NCBI RefSeq assembly: GCF_003576375.1
Contig: NZ_QWGE01000004.1
Location: 488,832-552,831, forward strand
Direction: 5' to 3'
DNA from: Pontibacter oryzae
Lineage (GTDB): Bacteria > Bacteroidota > Bacteroidia > Cytophagales > Hymenobacteraceae
Length of the DNA stretch: 64,000 nucleotides
The notes beneath the pieces are model-generated. The model did no database searches. It worked only from the letters and a program-made list of their open reading frames with translations, and had not been told where the DNA came from. Shown piece by piece: positions 61,820 to 64,000 of the stretch (its first letter is position 1; each line of letters starts with the position of its first letter). Made by a program: the position numbers and the translations under genes.

Positions 61820-62536
61820 TTAGTATACCCGAAACCGCATATAGCCATTCTCGACCCGTGTTGGGGTTTGATTTGCGTCGAACACGTTGGCTGTAAACTT
61901 CGCCTCCAGCAGGTAGGAGCCATCGCCTATAGGTTCAAATCGGGTGATGGCAAATGTCGAGTTGTCCTGGCTATGGGAAGCTTTTACGAAGGGCTGGGTA
62001 CTCATGTCCTCTGCTTCATTGCCATTCACTTTGCGCACAGTTAAGTTAATGCCATTCTGCCGGTTGTCCTGTTTGAAATCAAAAGTATAACGATACTGGC
62101 CTAGCTTGTAATGGTCTGCCAAGTTTTCGGGCTGCAACAAAGCAGGAACTGATGCGGAGGTAACCAGTTGGTTTTTCGCATACTTTCTGATAAAATAAAT
62201 GGTGAGGCGGCCATCGTCACTTCTGTCTGCGTCTTGCTGCTTGCCAAAACCACAAGCTGTATAATACAGCATAGTATCCGACTGAAGAAAAAGCCCGGTA
62301 GCACTGTCCCGATTCGCTGCGATGTTTCCTCTGCCAGACATATGGCGATCGTCACAGACATAGCGCTTTCCGTTAATAGTATAAGAGGCTGAGTCTTTCA
62401 GGCTGGCCAGACCCGCTTGTGGATCAATTGGTTTCTGTATGGCATCTATTTCGTGTTTCTCACATGAAACAAAAATAGCTGAAGCAAGAACGAAGAGCGC
62501 TAACACAGCTCTGTTGTGCAAAAATAGTGTTTTCAT
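61820..62536 (-). CDS. Hypothetical lipoprotein
   Basis: A 238-residue lipoprotein: signal with LASAIFVSC (Cys25). The mature part has strands typical of Bacteroidota DUF-type lipoproteins (SASYTINGKRYVCDDRHMSG, YRYTFDFKQDNRQNGINLTV, GSYLLEAKFTANVFDANQTP, ending GYMRFRVY). Two Cys (VCDD; TACGFG) may form a disulfide. Family not named. Located just upstream of site G on the minus strand. Confidence 0.65.
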   Translation of the reverse strand: MKTLFLHNRAVLALFVLASAIFVSCEKHEIDAIQKPIDPQAGLASLKDSASYTINGKRYVCDDRHMSGRGNIAANRDSATGLFLQSDTMLYYTACGFGKQQDADRSDDGRLTIYFIRKYAKNQLVTSASVPALLQPENLADHYKLGQYRYTFDFKQDNRQNGINLTVRKVNGNEAEDMSTQPFVKASHSQDNSTFAITRFEPIGDGSYLLEAKFTANVFDANQTPTRVENGYMRFRVY

Positions 62537-62616
62537 GCAGTTGGTTTTAAGATTTGAAAATAGGTAGGAAAGAGATGTAGTTACTTATATGCAGATGCCA
62601 CAAAAGGCGCTGCGTA

Positions 62617-63114
62617 CTAACGCTTGCGGATAAAGGTTAATCGGTCTACCCCCGGGACAGTTGTTTTGAGGTTGGCATCATAAAAAAGAAGATTCTGTTT
62701 TAGCTTTAATGTGTCTGCCGTAACTTCCTCAAGTATATAGCTGTTTTCGATTGGGACAAGTACTGTTGTTTGCCCCGAGTTCGTTAAGCTTTGGTTTATG
62801 TATAACCTGAGTGTTTTATTGTTTTCGAGTTTCCAATAACCTGCGTCAACATAGTTTTGAGGGTTGCAAGACAGATCTTGTTCGCGCCTGAAATCTCCGT
62901 TCGTTTTAAAACTCCATGTCACCAACTTGATACAAGGATCCAAATAAGGCCACTTTAGCCTGAACTTGAGTGGCTCTATCGTTTCATGGGCATATTGGTT
63001 CCAGTCATTGGACAATGCCAGTTTCATTTTCATTAGCCTTTCTTCCTCCTCCTGTTCTTTATTGCATCCAGAGAAGACTGTAAGGATGAGGAGTAATAAC
63101 AAGATGTTTTTCAT
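62617..63114 (-). CDS. Hypothetical lipoprotein, lipocalin-like
   Basis: A 165-residue lipoprotein: MKNILLLLLILTVFSGC with lipobox FSGC, then a Glu-rich linker (NKEQEEEERLMKMKLALSND). The remaining strands (WSFKTNGDFRREQDL, YVDAGYWKLENNKTLRLYIN, SYILEEVTADTLKLKQNLLF, VDRLTFIRKR) follow the order seen in small lipocalin-like lipoproteins of Bacteroidota. That resemblance is suggestive only. Confidence 0.65.
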   Translation of the reverse strand: MKNILLLLLILTVFSGCNKEQEEEERLMKMKLALSNDWNQYAHETIEPLKFRLKWPYLDPCIKLVTWSFKTNGDFRREQDLSCNPQNYVDAGYWKLENNKTLRLYINQSLTNSGQTTVLVPIENSYILEEVTADTLKLKQNLLFYDANLKTTVPGVDRLTFIRKR

Positions 63115-63293
63115 GCTTTTTTAGCTAGTAATGTATAAGTTGTAGATATGATAATTGAGACCTAAAACCTGGGTTGGACGGGTTATAGAAGCTGAATCAC
63201 AGATTTACTTGAACCTGCACGTGCTGATTAAGTTCCAGCCGAGGAAGGACGCATATGCTGCTTAGGTTTTGCTAATCCTTACGTTTCTGCTTA

Positions 63294-63961
63294 TTAGCTT
63301 TTAATCTGTTTGATAATGTTTTTCACCAATTCAGTTCCCATTCTGTTTGATTCTTTTTTATATTCGTCAAGATACATCCAAGTAAATTTCTTTGATGATT
63401 TCCACATATTTCTAACTGGTTGTGCCTTTTTTTGGATAACGCCACTACCGTGCGCCACAACTTCACCATTCTCTTTTAGTTGATATTCAGCATATAAGGT
63501 AATTGGGTAAGGTGATACTGCTGCGACTGCACTTGTTGTATAAGCAAAAACTAAAAAAATTGCATTCCCCTTGTTTTCATACAAAAATTTCCCGGGTACT
63601 TGCTTCAGGTCTATTACCAATTGCTTGTCCTTGAGTTTACTTCTTAAATCAAGGTTATCCGCTGCCTGAAATATCCCGGCTTTTATAAAGTTTCCAGTAG
63701 TATATGGGTCGGTTTCGCATTCTATTGTCGAGTTCCAGCCCCAATAAAGTACTGCAGGCACATAGGAATTTTTAATCTGCTTGTAATCGTTACCTTTTAC
63801 CTCTGCTACTGGTAAATATACTGCCAACCAATCTTTTGGCTCATGTTCAAGATTCTCGGTCTTTATTTTTTCATCGACAAAAGCTGAGTACTTTTTCGTG
63901 CTAAGCAGCCTGTAAGGCAAACTGTTATAACACCAATATTTAATTTTTTTTTCATCTTCAT
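63294..63961 (-). pseudogene. Lipoprotein gene with a frameshift just after the lipobox
   Basis: The main frame (63294-63920, 208 codons) starts only with TTG inside a coding stretch and has no signal. In another frame an ATG at 63961 gives MKMKKKLNIGVITVCLTGC, a perfect lipoprotein signal, but this frame stops 13 codons after the Cys. One extra A in the A5 run (T5 at 63892-63896 on the plus strand) would join both into one lipoprotein of about 222 residues (LTGC-LARKKYSAFVDEK). The mature part is beta-rich and ends with a basic helix (TELVKNIIKQIKS). It may be a true frameshift, a read error or slippage. Confidence 0.6.
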
Positions 63962-63971
63962 TTTAAATTAG

Positions 63972-64000
63972 GGGCAACGTTAAGTCTAGGTGGCGTCTCG
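63972..64000. other. Possible start of a further attC-like site (cut by the edge)
   Basis: GGGCAACGTTAAG begins just upstream of the lipoprotein ATG and resembles the left arms of sites A (GCCCAACGTTG) and B (ATATAACGTTTAG). The array therefore may continue beyond the window. Confidence 0.3.

Noticed and set aside
61930..61950. GGTTCAAATCG resembling a tRNA T-arm
   Set aside because: Lies inside the lipoprotein coding sequence and no cloverleaf can be formed around it.
1..64000. CRISPR array or intact insertion sequence
   Set aside because: No regularly spaced direct repeats with unique spacers and no transposase ORF were seen.

Overview
The window looks like chromosome of a Bacteroidota member of the order Cytophagales, most likely a Pontibacter-like member of the Hymenobacteraceae. 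That assignment is inference. It rests on a PorT/ubiE pair and a PorE-like OmpA protein (type IX secretion), DUF5606 and DUF5686 type proteins, menaquinone genes, a large TonB-dependent receptor, many short lipoproteins, and -7 promoter elements of the Bacteroidota form TAnnTTTG. Several genes start with TTG a short distance after such an element.

Layout. 1-8.8 kb: a cut lipoprotein gene, an orphan ATP-grasp ligase, a double UspA protein, a large membrane-anchored propeller protein, CorA, a YigZ/IMPACT protein and an EamA exporter. 8.9-12.7 kb: a four-gene polysaccharide module (FdtA-like isomerase, FdtB-like aminotransferase, Wzx-like flippase, GT2). 12.9-17 kb: acyl-ACP desaturase, then a VWA protein plus AAA+ ATPase pair. 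17.3-25.6 kb: small secreted proteins, a membrane protein, a dicarboxylate symporter, cyclophilin, a fasciclin lipoprotein, an SDR, rsgA and waaA. 25.9-36.3 kb: CPBP protease, arginine-deiminase-like enzyme, GNAT, peroxiredoxin with a Fur/PerR regulator and a visible operator, enoyl-CoA hydratase, aspartate kinase, fructose-1,6-bisphosphatase, DUF5606, a TonB C-terminal domain protein and engB. 36.5-42.5 kb: two PD40 paralogues (the second PorE-like), ubiE, porT and an SDR. 42.6-51 kb: prolyl oligopeptidase, two tandem paralogous lipoproteins with kinase-like motifs, and a DUF5686 protein. 51-56.4 kb: PepSY/TonB-receptor iron-type operon, a truncated PepSY copy with the same upstream palindrome, and menB.

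56.6-64 kb is an AT-rich accessory region with all genes on the minus strand. From about 59.6 kb, short unknown genes alternate with 65-80 bp imperfect-hairpin sites whose outer arms read AAC...GTT. Three consecutive units carry inverted ends that match within a unit but differ between units, which is the hallmark of integron gene cassettes. No integrase gene lies in the window. This cassette-like array is the most unusual structure here.

Two further signals run through the sequence. The 7-mer AAGTATA/TATACTT (often as the palindrome AAGTATACTT) is extremely over-represented in coding and non-coding DNA and caps several terminators. A 54-bp two-hairpin element occurs twice with compensatory changes in its stems. 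No tRNA, rRNA, CRISPR array or intact insertion sequence was seen.
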